This document shows positions 22,346-34,246 of a DNA stretch of 64,000 bases, piece after piece. Position 1 is the first letter of the stretch; each line of letters opens with the position of its first letter. The notes under the pieces were generated by a model, which made no database searches, was not told the DNA's origin, and worked only from the letters and a program-made list of their open reading frames with translations. This DNA is from Ciborinia camelliae (lineage: Eukaryota; Ascomycota; Leotiomycetes; Helotiales; Sclerotiniaceae), in NCBI GenBank assembly GCA_025890175.1, contig JANPYM010000019.1:124001-188000 (forward strand), written 5' to 3'. Position numbers and translations under genes: made by a program.

Positions 22346-22738
22346 GCCGGTCGATTGAATACCTCTCGCAAATGTAGCATTAATGTTGGTTGGTATAGAA
22401 GCATCCGTTCAGTTATAAGCAACCCTCAAAGTTCTACAAGACTATATAGATATATGAGTTTGAATTATCAGTCAAACAATTCATATCGAGCCAGCAATAG
22501 TCTGCTGAACGGTAGTAGTCGTTTGGACACTGCTTTTACAATTTCGACGAACTCGGCGAGCAATAGCACGTCGTCGAGTGCCAATTTATTCTTTCTGTTT
22601 TCTCTACTTGATGTAAACCAAATAGCGCAAGCAGCCAGAATATACAAGACCCAGAGACAATGACATAGAAAGACGTAGTTGTTGCCGATTTTCGCAGACT
22701 TGGAAGTCTATTTTCTCACTAAAATTCTCGCTTAACAC

Positions 22739-23340
22739 CAGTATTCTACTTAGTATACTACTGTACAACGGTAACGTGTATTAAGCGTTTCATATAATAT
22801 ATTGTACATATAAAAAATGAATTATACTACTTATATAAATATTATTTAATACAAATATTTATAAAAATATATTGAAATACTAATAAAATATTAAAATATT
22901 AAAAAAATATTAAAATTTTTATATTGCATTATCAATTTTTAAAATTATTTTTATTTGAAATTATTTCCATTTGAAATTATTTCCATTTTTAAAGCTATTC
23001 CCATTTTTCAATTAATCCCTTACAATATTAATTATAATCAATCCCTTGCAATATTAATTACAATATTAATCTATAATATTACAAGGAATTTGATTAATAA
23101 TATTACAAAAAATTAATTAAAAAATAAAAATAACTTTAAAAATTAAAAAACAGCATATACTACACTAATAAGAATTTTGTATTTACATATCTTACTAATA
23201 GTATTTAATATTATAATAATATATAATATTTTTAATAATATAAAATTCAATATTATATATCTAAATATATTTTAAAAATGTAGAACTTACTATTATACGG
23301 GCTTGTATACGGAATACGGGAAATACTAAGTAGAACACTG
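22739..23340. mobile_element. Second hAT-type MITE, A+T-rich, 602 bp
   Basis: Termini CAGTATTCTACTTAGTAT (left) and, on the other strand, CAGTGTTCTACTTAGTAT (right). Flanks CTTAACAC and CTTGACAT agree at six of eight positions with two transitions, consistent with an aged 8-bp target duplication. The interior is A+T-only and has no ORF. Confidence 0.65.
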
Positions 23341-23408
23341 CTTGACATGATGTTTAAAAATTCAAGAATTCACGATCACATCATCATACCATCCATATCA
23401 AGAATCTT

Positions 23409-23528
23409 GAAAACGATCGAAGGGATGCTCGCACCCCAAACAAAGCCAAATGAGCGAATAAAGGAATATGTACTTGTGGAGATGGCGGTATCGCTTTCAG
23501 GGAGCACAGCTTGGATCGCGGGTAGTTG
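23409..23528 (-). pseudogene. Fragment of MFS drug-efflux transporter
   Basis: Minus-strand frame with AIQAVLPESDTAISTSTYSF followed by IRSFGFVWGASIPSIVF, the conserved late-TM segment of fungal DHA-type MFS transporters (ALPE..A....Y.FIRSFG.VWG..IPS..F). About 40 of ~550 residues remain; neighbouring DNA does not continue the gene. Confidence 0.55.
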
Positions 23529-23619
23529 TGTCGTCAACGGAAAGCCGATCTCACGCCTCGGGAAAGTTAACAAAGATCACGTTTTGGAATGCGAGGAAGA
23601 TTGGTAGGCGATTAGCCTG

Positions 23620-23740
23620 TCTCGGCCTCTGAATCCCAAAATACATCTCTCCAATCCCAACAAGTGCTTCATCCCACATCTCCCCCGCCCCCTCCTTCAT
23701 CTGACCCGTATATTTCTTGGCGCTCGCCTTGTATAAGGTT
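23620..23740 (-). pseudogene. Coding-like fragment of unknown family
   Basis: Open minus-strand segment ASAKKYTGQMKEGAGEMWDE then ALVGIGEMYFGIQRPRQANR. Composition is clearly protein-like, but I do not recognise the family. It directly precedes the MFS fragment and is unrelated to it. Confidence 0.3.
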
Positions 23741-23899
23741 ATTCAGTAATGTGTCCTGGTACTCCACTTAGATGAGGATCAACAATGTCTCAAATTCACA
23801 ATGATTCGGATGAATCGGATCCCACGTGCCAACATTTTATTTTCACTTAAAGCTCAATTCTTTTCTTCATTCCGTTCGAGAACTGCGCTCATCATCAAA

Positions 23900-24041
23900 G
23901 ATGGCCGACAATGATCTTTCCGATATTCAGATCCAGCAGTTGTTGAAGGATGCTGAGGAGCGGATGAGAAACGCGACGCAAAGTCGAGTGACCGTGACAG
24001 ATGGAGAATCAACAATCGAGTCCTCCATGGATCGAGCTTGA
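23900..24041 (+). pseudogene. N-terminal-like fragment, 46 aa
   Basis: ATG-initiated peptide MADNDLSDIQIQQLLKDAEE.., an acidic helix start like those of some nucleolar processing factors, ending in a stop after SSMDRA. It may be a gene fragment carrying a start codon. Family uncertain. Confidence 0.3.
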
Positions 24042-26365
24042 AAACAATGAGGAAGATCTGCAAATGTATCAGTTTGGCTGCAAAGTTTGTATATTCTAGG
24101 ATTCTCCATATCTTTGATATAGTTAATTCTCTCCCGTTTTTGTTTTGATCATTAATTTACGATATCTGAGAAAGTTCTACAGATTCAAATGAGTCCTGTG
24201 CTATCAGGGGTGAGATTTTGAGATTCTTACCTCTGTCGCCAAACTCTTACCTATCATTGAGACGGCACCTTTGGACTTCGCCAAGTTAGCAATGGATTCC
24301 CACATAACCTTCTCAGAAATAACTTAAAGAAAGAAAAGCCCAAGAAAAATACAACTTCTTTTTACCTCTATCTATATGAGATATTATTGGCATCGTCGTC
24401 GCCATCGCCATCTACGTCAAGCAAGTCAATCAAGATTCAAAGCTTTCTTCCTCATTTAATTTCATGCGCTCTACAACTGCAATTTTTGAAGCCGCTTGAA
24501 CTTTCAAAATCTACACTATCACCATAAACTTACCTGCCTTCCAATCAACCTAGTCACTTCATGATGTCCACCATCCAAGCCTCAAACAAGGGCACTCGTT
24601 GCCATACTTTCCGGGAAGAAAAGGCAGGGAGGAATCATCGTAGCGAACAAGGAAATTGTTCTCAACAAAGGACAGTTTTCAAACAATGGCCTATTCATCC
24701 ATCCAGCAGAAAGAACTCCCTCGTCCATCAAAGAAATCTCCTCTGTGGGGATTTGGGGATTCTTATTCTTTCTGCATGGAGATAGAGATAGAGATAGAGA
24801 TAGACTCAGTCTCAGTCTCAGTTGCATTGGTATATTAGGTTGATTGATGGGATGGGGCTATGAAGATAGAGAAGAAACAGAGGAGATGGATGTTCAAGAA
24901 AAATCCCCCCAGAAATCAAAAGATAATGAATTAATGATTGACGACGCGCTTTTGCCTTTTGAACCGTCTTCTCGTGACTTGCATGTTCGCTCTTCCGAGA
25001 CAATTCGAAACGCATGCATGTCGATTGCATATCATGGATTGCAATCGATGTGCGATCGTCGATGTGGGAGAATGAGTGATTCGACTGTGTTGCAGGATTT
25101 CATTGACCAGGATTTGAAGGATTTGGAGGGAACGCCGCGCCTGTAGTACCATACTATATCATATCATATAATTATCAGGTCTCGATAGTATCGAAAATTG
25201 ATTCTTTAGTTGTGAATTCTTTCCAGAAAGTGTTTCTGCGCCGGCTTTGAGAAGAGCTACTGCGGTATCGCCTTTTTGAATTGCACATTGTATCTTTTTG
25301 ACAAGAAATCTTTTGAAAAGCTACATCTTCTTAAGCACTTAGAGCATGTGCATGGAGAGATCAACCAGAGGTGCAAAAATTACATTTTTTAACCCCAATT
25401 CTAATCCTCTACGTAATATATCTTAACTTGAACTCTCCATTTCCATTTCTTATGTATATTTATATATATATCTAGGTATCTACTTCTATGATATCTATGC
25501 GCACTTGAATTGGTACCGTTGGTAACATGAACGGATTTTCCTCGACGGCGCTCATAAACCTGATAGAAGAAGAAGATGGCGATGAGGGCGCTGATTATCA
25601 CTATATTGCCTATTTGAAGGGGCATAGTCAGCCGTTGATAGTTTCTGGGCCTCGAGTCGTTCACCTTGGACTTCTATCGATAGGTCTGGATCTACGACTC
25701 CGCCAAATGGGTTATTCTTGGGATTGCTCTGTATAAGTGCCAATGGTCGAGCGTCGGAAGATAGTCCGCTGGAACTCCTGACTCCGTAGAACTTAGCTCT
25801 TTGGTCACTACGAAATAATGATGTCTACACCGCACCTTTAATATGTATTAATAACTTAAGTAACTATCTTGATTAACAGGTCTCCATCTGTAAGGACGTA
25901 CTCTGCAAATGCTCCTCCGTGAATACTAGTGACGCCTATTATTTGTGAATCCAAGGTCAAGGGTCCGCAGGGTCCGCAAAATGACGCGGCCACTCGGTAC
26001 ATGCAAGACTTCCCCGGCCGCACACACGCCTTCGATACAGCCGGGAGTCCGGCGCGCTTCGGCGTGGGTGGATCGTTTGCGTGCTTGTTGGGAAATTTGG
26101 CACGAAAAAGAAGCTTTTTGTGGAGTGATCACAAATCACGAATCACGATAGATAGGAAAGATAAACACCCGGACATCACTGTCTCGGAGCATTGGCCTGA
26201 ACTGCCGTCTGAACATCAAGCGCTGAAAGTGACTCTGGCCTTAAACGGCGATGCTTGATCTCTCCTGCGACAAGACTTAAAAATTGCAGTAACTGAGAAT
26301 TCTGCTCCACGACGAGAAGAAGATTTCAAAATGCTCGCCGTTGAGATTTGCGCAGCCTCTGCCCG
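24042..26365. other. Mosaic region, unidentified open segments
   Basis: Short coding-like segments without starts occur on both strands: minus WESIANLAKSKGAVSMIGKS (about 24280), plus GGIIVANKEIVLNKGQFSNN (about 24650), minus KKIQCAIQKGDTAVALLKAG (about 25270, ankyrin-like). An ORF at 24844-25146 begins with ATG but shows no domain. A GATAGA microsatellite is at 24779-24804. Confidence 0.35.
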
Positions 26366-26440
26366 TGGGGCGTCGGCGTCTTTGTCTAGATCTATTTCTC
26401 CAAGAAGCAAGACGTTCTCGCCGCGGACGAGGAAGCGCTT
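26366..26440 (-). pseudogene. Fragment of Lsm1 (Sm-like, mRNA decay)
   Basis: Minus strand reads KRFLVRGENVLLLGEIDLDK then DADAP. Lsm1 proteins have RG[IV]F[LI]VRGENV[VL]LLGE[ILV]D as their Sm2 motif, so this is the C-terminal half of an Sm fold only. No Sm1 motif lies upstream. Confidence 0.6.
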
Positions 26441-28465
26441 TCTTCCTGAACGAGGTAGGTTCTAAGAAAGCCCAGTGAAAGATTCCAATATTTTCCAATG
26501 AATAAATAAATAGTTTTGTCCAGTTCAGTTCAGCCGAGCGTCTGCAGAGTCTGCAGCGTGAGAGTCTGTAACAATGACCTGGAGAACATCACTGGCCTTT
26601 TCGAGTCGATCGCTTCGATGGATAGATTATTCAGCGCAAGTTTTCTTTGTAGTTGGAATAGCACACAAGAAATCTCCTCCTGCAGGCGCTGTTCCTGTGG
26701 GTGGGAACTGATAGACTGAAGCCCAAACGCAGTTATCGGTTGGATTGCCATCGTCATAAAATCCAGAGGATCCTGTTCAACTCGAAAACCATCAGTATCC
26801 TATTTTACAATCCCTTGGTTTTTCGAGAAATGTGCTGTTCTGTTCGGATCCATCCAAAAGTGAATGAGGTTGATTGGGGAATCCTGAACAGCACGAGCGT
26901 ACTGAATAGCGGCACCCATTGGGACAGTAACAGGAGTGGGGGCTGCAATGCAGAAGGAGGTACCTAGGTAGAGAATGATCATTCGAGCGGTTCCAGAACC
27001 AAAGTTTCTTGTCCTGAGTGGATTGAGGATAATTCATTTACTACGTCTCGAATACTCCATCTCCAAGAGTTCCCTTCAGTGTCGCGTGCGACTTTTACAA
27101 TCAACAAGTCCAACATCAATAGCTCATTTTAATTACACGCCTGAAACTGGACCAATTCACGCAACCAGAATTTAAACCACAAGAACGGCGCACAAGTAAT
27201 TCTTCTCTTCCCAAAAGTCGACGTAGTGAACAAAATTGTCAGCCTCACCAAGTGCCTTGATAACCTCAACTTCCTTTTGCTTACAACAAATTCGCTCAAC
27301 CACAAGACTTACCCCTCAAAATACCCCCGTTGCGGGGATCTGTGGGGTTTTAATTTGTGTAAGTTGGTGGTGAAGGAGCTTGAAAGTTGGAATTCTTCTG
27401 ACAAAGATACTAACATCGGGAACGAGGCCAATTGATGAATACGCATTTGCTCCATGGTCAGCAAATCGAGGAAAGAGGCCCAGACTCTTCTGTTTCTTCA
27501 GTGCTTGTTGCGGCGGAATATCCACAGAGTCACTTGCAGCCTCGATTTCTTTATGAGGAAAGATGCACAATCGCAAGGACAATGTCTAGATGAAGATAAA
27601 GCAAGACATAGAAAGTCAAACCGCAAAAGAAAAGAAGAGAAGGAAAAAGTTTCTGTACACGATATGTCTCTTTTCATTCGATATAACAAATGACACGTTC
27701 ACAGTGCGATCGGCGCTTCACTAGAGAGCATTGAATATACCGATCCCAATCAATCACTCCTCGATATCTCCTCATCAATTGCACATGGAGTTTCGTTTCT
27801 GGTCAATATGGTTGTGCATATGGTCTTTAATGCGCATATACATGCCAGTTCCTTGGAGTGATATTAGCATCGAAAATTAATGGAAAATGCAGGTTAAACA
27901 TACCTCTTTACGTCAAATCCGCGTATAGTTGCATTCCCTTGCTTTCTGCGGATAAGCGGCTAAACCGCGGGTCTTGACACGGTCACACGTGACTATAGAG
28001 TTTCACTTTCTCAATAGCGGTTGGAATCATTGATTGTTTTTATGCTGAGTTCTCAAAACAAGACGAAGAATATTATGAATATTTAGAGGATGAGGACGGG
28101 ACAATATATTTGTGCAGGGTACCTCGTCGACCGGCGGCGCACACAACTTACACCCAGGTCATTTTCAAACAAGCACTGGTACCACACAGCGCAAAATCTA
28201 AGATCTCCCGTATTTATCTCAGGTCTTCATAAGGGAAAAATAAAAACAGAATGAATCCTAACAATAACCCAGTTCATCGCACAATCCCGTGCGAGTAATA
28301 AGCCAATCCACAAATCATCAACTTCCTGTAAAGGATGCTCGGAGTTCTTCCTCTGCCTCGATCGTTGAGATCTTCTATCCCAATGCGATCATGGTCTCCA
28401 TCTTCACGATATCCAAGAATCTTTTTCCCTTTCACTTCTTTGGGATATTTCTCACCCATCCACAG
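26441..28465. other. Mosaic region, unidentified open segments
   Basis: Includes minus VARDTEGNSWRWSIRDVVNE (about 27060), minus EVIKALGEADNFVHYVDFWE (about 27220) and plus GASLESIEYTDPNQSLLDIS (about 27740), all protein-like but unnamed. No intact gene or promoter-like structure seen. Confidence 0.35.
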
Positions 28466-28540
28466 ATCTTACTCGATGGAGAAGATATAAGACATTTGAA
28501 CATTGGCTGGTTGAGGAGTCAAATTGGTCTAGTTCAGCAG
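28466..28540 (+). pseudogene. Fragment of ABC transporter nucleotide-binding domain
   Basis: Frame reads ILLDGEDIRHLNIGWLRSQI then GLVQQ, the stretch between Walker A and the Q-loop of ABCB-type exporters (I.LDG.DIR.LN..WLR..IG.V.Q). It breaks off exactly at the Q-loop, where GTAATC could be an old intron donor. Walker A, signature and Walker B are absent. Confidence 0.65.
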
Positions 28541-28752
28541 GTAATCCTCCTCAGCCAATTGTCATCGAATCTGTGGTTTTATCCTGATCGTAGGCAATTG
28601 CGAATTACTTCGAGATAGCGGATGATATTTGGAGCTGTGTCGAGGTTAAAGTTGATTAGATTACATCGGGTGGTTAGGAGTCACGATTTAGAAAAGTCTT
28701 GCATCACGTAGCACGTTCAGAAGATTGCAATAAATGGTAATTTCGCCGGACC

Positions 28753-28851
28753 AGTGGTTTCGATAGTGGGTTCAACGAGGATCAAGCCTACGACAAACCT
28801 CTTTTTGCGGCCCAAGATGCCATCAGCAGTATTTATCGACCGCGACAATAA
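28753..28851 (+). pseudogene. Fragment of Prp45/SNW spliceosome protein
   Basis: Reads SGFDSGFNEDQAYDKPLFAA then QDAISSIYRPRQ and a stop. This is the conserved motif after the SNW domain of Prp45/SKIP (DSGF.ED..Y..YDKPLF.A..A..SIYRP). About 33 codons remain. Confidence 0.7.
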
Positions 28852-29374
28852 GAGACTCCGCGCATCACCACGAGCAAAAGACTCGGGGGAGTTGTTACAA
28901 AAGCGCGGGACTTGCGAATTCCCAACGGATGCTGGATTGGTTGCTGCTCGCGGAGCAATACGTCGAAGCTTCAAGGAAATGGCGCTGACACACCTCCTCT
29001 CAATCCCGCATGGTACACCAAATCCTACCGAGCTAACCCCAAACACCCATTCTTGCCAGAATATGGATGATCCAATTTCTTTTCTCCAAAGTTACATTCA
29101 GAACACCAATATACCTAAAAGATCAATTAAGATAAGCACATTAGTTCATGTACCAGTGGTGCCTGAGGATGGGTTTGATGATTTACCCATTTTCCCTCCC
29201 TTCGAATTTCAGCACGGACTTGGCGGCATTGGAACATTTGAGCTCCTCGTGAAGCGGTTGGGCGATTGTAGAGTTCGCCGAGATATGATTCGAGGACCCT
29301 TTGAGGACGTATGCGTTCGGGATCTTTCTAGTTCTAGTTCTAGCTCCAGGTCCGGCCGATTAAATAAGAAGTAG
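28852..29374 (+). CDS. Doubtful ORF overlapping the Prp45 fragment
   Basis: The ORF 28754-29374 (206 aa) reads across the Prp45 piece in another frame, so at least its first part is not the ancestral frame. The later part (MDDPISFLQSYIQNTNIPKR.. to a Ser-rich tail) could be another fragment. No domain seen. Confidence 0.2.
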
Positions 29375-29921
29375 AAATATTAGACAATTAATATTCTCTT
29401 TCAAATAGTCGGCCTCTATAGTAGTGGCTTCTAGAGGGCCAGCGGAGCATCATCTATTTATCAAACGGTTCTCCCACGTTCCATTTCAATAAATCGTTTA
29501 AGAAACTATTTTGATTAATCTGGGAGAGTGGTTTAAGCAGGGATCTCTTATCGGTCAAGAAGGAAGCTAATATGGATCCAAGTGCCGAAACTGAAGAAGA
29601 GGATGCAATCCTGCCAACTACCGAACACGATGAGGTTTTATTTTCGATAATCTTATGCCGCGCTGTCGCGATTTTGTCCCCAAGCTTCAGTGAGATTCGG
29701 AAGTCAACACATTTTTAAAGCCAAATAATCAATATGGCTGTAGCACGCCCAATAAGAGTCTTGGGCCTAGAATCAACGGATAAATATTGACCGCTTCCTA
29801 TTTTACCAGTTTGGGATCAAGTTCCAACTTTCGATAGATGCCTTTGACGTATTCTCGGATATCAGACATCCCCGCACTCTCCTTTTAAACACCTTATCGA
29901 ACATAATTATCTTGGTCGCAT

Positions 29922-29981
29922 TCATTCGAGACGGCCTGATTCGATTTTGGAAAAATCAAGTATATCATTAACGATAGTCGA
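29922..29981 (-). pseudogene. Fragment of hybrid histidine kinase (HisKA)
   Basis: Minus strand reads TIVNDILDFSKIESGRLE then a stop. This is the second helix of the HisKA dimerisation domain of fungal two-component kinases. The phospho-acceptor His box (SHE.RTP) is not nearby. Only about 18 codons, but the motif is highly characteristic. Confidence 0.55.
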
Positions 29982-30119
29982 GAGGGATCGTCAGTACCTA
30001 GTCTACTCGTAAGTTCTAACATTAAGATGCGGAAAATAAGTGGAGACGGGAAGAAAATCGTGAGAAGATCAGTTCATGTGATTCTATGAAAATGATCAGG
30101 AAATGATCAGAGAATCATG

Positions 30120-30278
30120 CAAACGCCACCCACAACCCAATATTCCGACGTAAAAATAAGTCCCCAATGGCACCAATGGCTGCGACACACACGGGCCGAC
30201 GCGCCGAGCATCGAGGAACTGGTCGGGGATGTGGCGAGACAGGAGCGGTTAAAGATATTAGCGAGTCTTCGTAGATGA
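30120..30278 (+). pseudogene. Fragment of NDUFAF2/NDUFA12-family protein
   Basis: Reads ISPQWHQWLRHTRADAPSIE then ELVGDVARQERLKILASLRR and a stop. PQWH.WL..TR..PPS.EE......RQE is the signature of the complex I assembly factor NDUFAF2 (mimitin)/B17.2 family. The usual C-terminal half is missing. It lies 260 bp upstream of an oppositely oriented helicase fragment. Confidence 0.65.
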
Positions 30279-30536
30279 AGTTCGAAAGTCAGAAGATCAG
30301 GATGTGAAAGTAGCATTTCAGCGAGAATTGGACCACCTCATTAAGGCTTATAGAGAACTGGCTAATGTTTTCTGCATCTTCCTCCGCCATTTGGAAGACC
30401 GTTTTGATTTATTATATAGATGCGCAAGAGGTGGCGACGAAGGTATCGTAAATATTAATGGCGAAAATTAACTAAGGTCATATTATTACTAGATAATATT
30501 ATCGAGATGACAAGATGGTGGGGAATTTCATCGTTG

Positions 30537-30647
30537 GATTCGAGTTTTGTCGCTAGTACAATCTTCAAAACTAATAGTATAACCAACTTCATTGTCAATC
30601 TTGTATCCCATTTCTTCCGACACACGTTGAGCAACGGACATGGCATT
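30537..30647 (-). pseudogene. Fragment of DEAH-box RNA helicase (Prp43/Prp22 type)
   Basis: Minus strand reads [20 protein letters not shown] then [17 protein letters not shown]. It covers motif Ia and the following VGY.IRFED..S..T segment of DEAH helicases, and stops just before the YMTDGML motif. No DEAH box or motif VI nearby. Confidence 0.7.
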
Positions 30648-32754
30648 TCAGGAATAGGAGGTGGTGACAAACTCATACTGGGAGGCTCTCCAGAATCCTG
30701 CGAGTTCAAACTCGCTCGCCTCTTTTTCGATCCCCCCTTTGTAGCGAACACAAGTGCTACCGTGAAAAATCCATTAATCTCGATGCGAGAAAGACGAGCC
30801 ATCTTATAGGCGAACCCCTAGTTTTGTTCTCCTTGTGAGTATTTGATTGCTCAAAATTCTCGTAGTTCTTTAGATTCTCATCCTATCCATCACCCTCTCT
30901 CCATTCCAGTTCATCCCTTGAACCAACGTTTAATCAAATTTGTAAGGGTGTAAGCGCGGGCAAGAATCGTCCATTTGGTATGAAAAGGATCGCGTCCCCA
31001 CAAGACACTCACTCACCCACTCAACAAACCCCTCCCTAAAATGCATTACACAGCACCCATCACAGAGTAACTAGTTCCAGTTCCAGTTCTAGTTTCAGTT
31101 TCAGTTCCAGTTGAAAATCCTTACTTTGCTGGCTTGGAAAGGAAGCGTAGTAGATCTTTAGTGCTCATAGAGGATTGTGGGAGTATTGATAGGGTAGTTG
31201 TTGATATCGCAGTTAAGTGTGTATAAAGAATCAATTACATGAGCTTCAAACCATGCATGCCATGCATGCAGAATACGCGACGAAGAATGTGAATGAATGA
31301 TAAAGAATTGTATTGAAATTTCTCCCAACAAAAGACATATCCATTGCAGCGTTCTGAGTCGATGGCGATTTTGCGTGCTTCGAGCCCTGCTGGGGATTCG
31401 TCAAGTGGAAAGATGTTTGTAAAGGTATCTTCCAAATTTTCAAGATCCGCATTGCCTGTCTCAGTCCAATGAATGGAGCCGGCTGCAAGCATAACAAGCA
31501 ATTTGCCGAGGCAGATCTTTGGCAATAGTTTCTAGAAGAAGATATCGATTCAAAGGTAGCACCGACTAAAACTGGATATGGATTTGTAATTGGCCAGGGG
31601 TCACGCAGTGAGTGTCACGATACCACGGGTATATCCTCCTTCAAAAAACAAACAATCCTCTCAAAAAAATGCCGTCCCCAAACAGACTCCTACCAAATGA
31701 AAAATAATAATATCGTTTTAGTATCTAAGTACTTAAACCCTCCCTTCTAAAGACCAACTGATGACTTTGCGGTTTGGAAGGCTGCTCTCTGAGTCTAAGA
31801 TGGCTTTCATCAACAAGTGAATCAATTATAGATCTTTCGAGTCCCAACAGTGAATTTGGCAATAAATGAAGGGAAGTTGTAGTTTTAATGGTATAAAGGT
31901 AGAAAGCCGTCCCACGAACTTAAACCAAGACCCGAAGAGAGAGTCGGGATTAGGAACGATTGTTGAAGATATAATTATCTTCATTCAATTCAGAATGTAT
32001 GTAACCAAATTAACTTCAACATCTACTATCTCTAGATCCTTGCGGAGAGCGCAGTATTCGACAACCTCTTGTTCTTCTCCCTTTTGTAGTTCTAGTCAAA
32101 GATATTGAATTGAAATTCCGTTACCACTTTATAGAAACTATACCTACAAGTGCTAGCAGTAATGTAAGTTTCTATTCGTTGCTTATGCGCGTCGATAAAC
32201 GCGTAGAAGTTTATAAAATGCACTCAAATCTAGAAATATATGAAGCTCGTCCGTTATTATATAATATAATATGATATTATTTCTAATATCATCTCATCTC
32301 ATCTCTCCAATATACACGGCAAGGCTTTTGTAAAGAAATCTTTTGTATACCGAGGTGAAAGTTCATTTCCAAACATTATTACTTACATTATTACTCACGC
32401 AAACTTCTACTCGGCCAATCTGCGTCGACGCTTACGATCCTCGATTTCGAAGTTATGGAAATAGAAAAGGTCGGGTAGAAGGATCTATTGCGTCTACAAA
32501 TTCGAATACACAAGGAAACTCTCCACTCTCCACAAAAAGAATCGAGATACTTTACTAGGGTCTTTCATTCCGTACATTCTTCCATATAATAAGTAATATC
32601 CCTTTCCACCCTCCTTTCTTTTCCTTTTTCCAAAAGTGCCAGCACCTCGGTTGACTACCATATCATAGGTCATAGTCTTGGCTTCCTTGGTGATGTTACC
32701 AGGAGTGAAAAGTGGCAAGCCTGTCGGAGCAGCTCCGCCCGGAGGCTGTCTGCC
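30648..32754. other. Mosaic region, unidentified open segments
   Basis: A minus-strand ORF at 31235-31525 and plus ORFs at 31866-32108 and 32343-32558 are short and without domains. A TTCCAG/TTTCAG short repeat is at 31074-31112. No intact gene. Confidence 0.35.
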
Positions 32755-33036
32755 ATGGAGCTGGCTGTCAAGAACCCAGTCGCCCGAGAAATTGTAGCTG
32801 CATGCTCTAGACTTCGAATTGAAACCTTATTTGAGGCTCCCGATGTGAAGGAAGCCAGTCCAGAGCCGGCCGGGGACGAGCCTTCGCAAAAAGCAGATTC
32901 CGGGCTGGACGAAGACATAGCGCGAAGTGAGCAGCCGAATTCAGAGAAGAACCCAAAGAAAAGGATGTGGGACGAAGCCTTTGGAGCTGGTGAAAACGCC
33001 GAATCGGGATTCCCGGAGCTAGGGCTTAACGGTTAA
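32755..33036 (+). pseudogene. ORF starting with SRP19-like fragment
   Basis: Residues 1-29 read MELAVKNPVAREIVAACSRL then RIETLFEAP, mat​ching the SRP19/Sec65 segment [EK].AV.NP.A.EI...C..L.....FE, which binds 7S RNA. The next expected YS.[DE]W..RGRVRV motif is absent. The remaining ~60 residues are acidic and polar, of unknown origin, fused in frame. Plausibly a chimeric ORF rather than a working SRP subunit. Confidence 0.5.
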
Positions 33037-33277
33037 TAGTACTCTGTTTGTTTGTATAAATGAGTGAGTGATCGTCCTGTAAACCTTTCACAATGGCTCC
33101 AAGAATTCCCCTCACGATTGATCGATTGATCGATTGATCTATACCCAGCCAGAAATTCTGTGCTTCTGTTGCGTTTTTCTCCAAGTTGATGCAATCTCTA
33201 TTTCCTAAAACATCCAAGACTAAACCAATCAATGTGGTCAAGCCTAAATTGGCCGAGGGTAATTATTCATTCACAGC

Positions 33278-33444
33278 TCAATTGAATGGTCTCAGGTAGA
33301 TCGGAACATTCAAATCTTGCACTTTCTCCCAGAAAACCTCATACATAGGATGATCCAAGTATATAGGCGCATTCGCGGAGTTATTGTTGGTATATCCATT
33401 AACCCAAATTCCAACACCACCCAAGTCCTTTACGCACCGTTCTG
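33278..33444 (-). pseudogene. Fragment of ACMSD-like amidohydrolase
   Basis: Minus strand reads PERCVKDLGGVGIWVNGYTN, then PIYLDHPMYEVFWEKVQDLN and VPIYLRPFN, stop. Resorcylate decarboxylase/ACMSD-type amidohydrolases have EL.R.V..LG..G..[VI]NG, a YLD...Y..FW..[AV].[EK]L..P.Y.HP block and a metal-binding His where this copy has Arg-Pro. About 55 codons of ~330. Confidence 0.55.
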
Positions 33445-33903
33445 GATTTGATTGTGTTGAGAGTTTTTTGGAAAAGGTTGATGGATGTTCTTGTTGATGT
33501 TCCGGGCCATATCATACCACCAGGTCGAACCAAAAAACGTCTAGTGAGACCTGCAAAAGTGCCGGAAAGAACAATTTAGGAATCAACCTGATTCTCGGTG
33601 CCGTTGGAATGGCGGTAGTTGGTGTACTATAAGCCAAGAAGTCGGGACGAATACATCGAATCGGAACTCAAAAAGAGGAGAAAAATAATCGAAAATGGTT
33701 TGGATTATTTTCCTTTTCCTTATTAATTTATTACGGAGTGTATTAGTTATGATGATGATGATGGACATGTTGGAATAACCCGAATCATGATCCACCTTCA
33801 TGCCCATAGGCGACTTATCTGATATTGATTGCCCACTATCCCGCTCAGTCCTACCTAATGCTTGGAAGTATGCAACTGGTACCAATCCCCTCGCATCTGG
33901 CGG

Positions 33904-33993
33904 ACCATCTTTTTGGGTGTTCTCATGAAACATTCTGGTCTCAATTGCAGCAGCCAATAAGTTGTTTGCAGCTGTGATTGCGTGAATATCACC
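33904..33993 (-). pseudogene. Fragment of C1-tetrahydrofolate synthase
   Basis: Minus strand reads [20 protein letters not shown] then [29 protein letters not shown] is nearly invariant in formate-tetrahydrofolate ligase (Ade3/Mis1 type). After KDG the frame continues as unrelated sequence. It starts about 120 bp from the GH125 fragment, which lies on the other strand. Confidence 0.8.
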
Positions 33994-34111
33994 AGCTCAA
34001 AGTGGAATGAACGATACTGGTCCTGGCCCTTTACCCCCTTTCGGCCGTGGTAATAGTCCTCGACCAGAAGTTCGCCCAATTATGCGTGCCAACATGGCAT
34101 CTCCGAAAGCA

Positions 34112-34246
34112 TGTCCAGATTACAAGAAATATTCTACTTTCAGTCACCATGAACCGTTGTCGGATGGACCTATGGGTCTGCCATTTCAAAGACCTGTTAA
34201 GCAATGTCGAACATTCTCCTCTCCTTTGGTAGAGAAGGTTATCGAT
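34112..34246 (+). pseudogene. Fragment of GH125 exo-alpha-1,6-mannosidase (Mug157-like)
   Basis: Reads CPDYKKYSTFSHHEPLSDGP, then MGLPFQRPVKQCRTFSSPLV and EKVID. This is the N-terminal signature of fungal GH125 proteins (CPDY..Y....HEP.S.G.L.L.FQRP...CRTF.S...E..I). It ends there; the following FVRDFVRDWDG is a local duplication. The catalytic region is absent. An ATG at 34007 opens the frame, but the upstream residues look unrelated. Confidence 0.65.

Noticed and set aside
28717..29046. 109-aa minus ORF
   Set aside because: Antisense to a segment whose plus strand carries a recognisable Prp45 peptide in another frame.
30455..30802. 115-aa minus ORF and its plus-strand partner 30507-30809
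   Set aside because: A different minus frame contains the DEAH-helicase peptide, so both ORFs are out of frame with the real coding ancestry.
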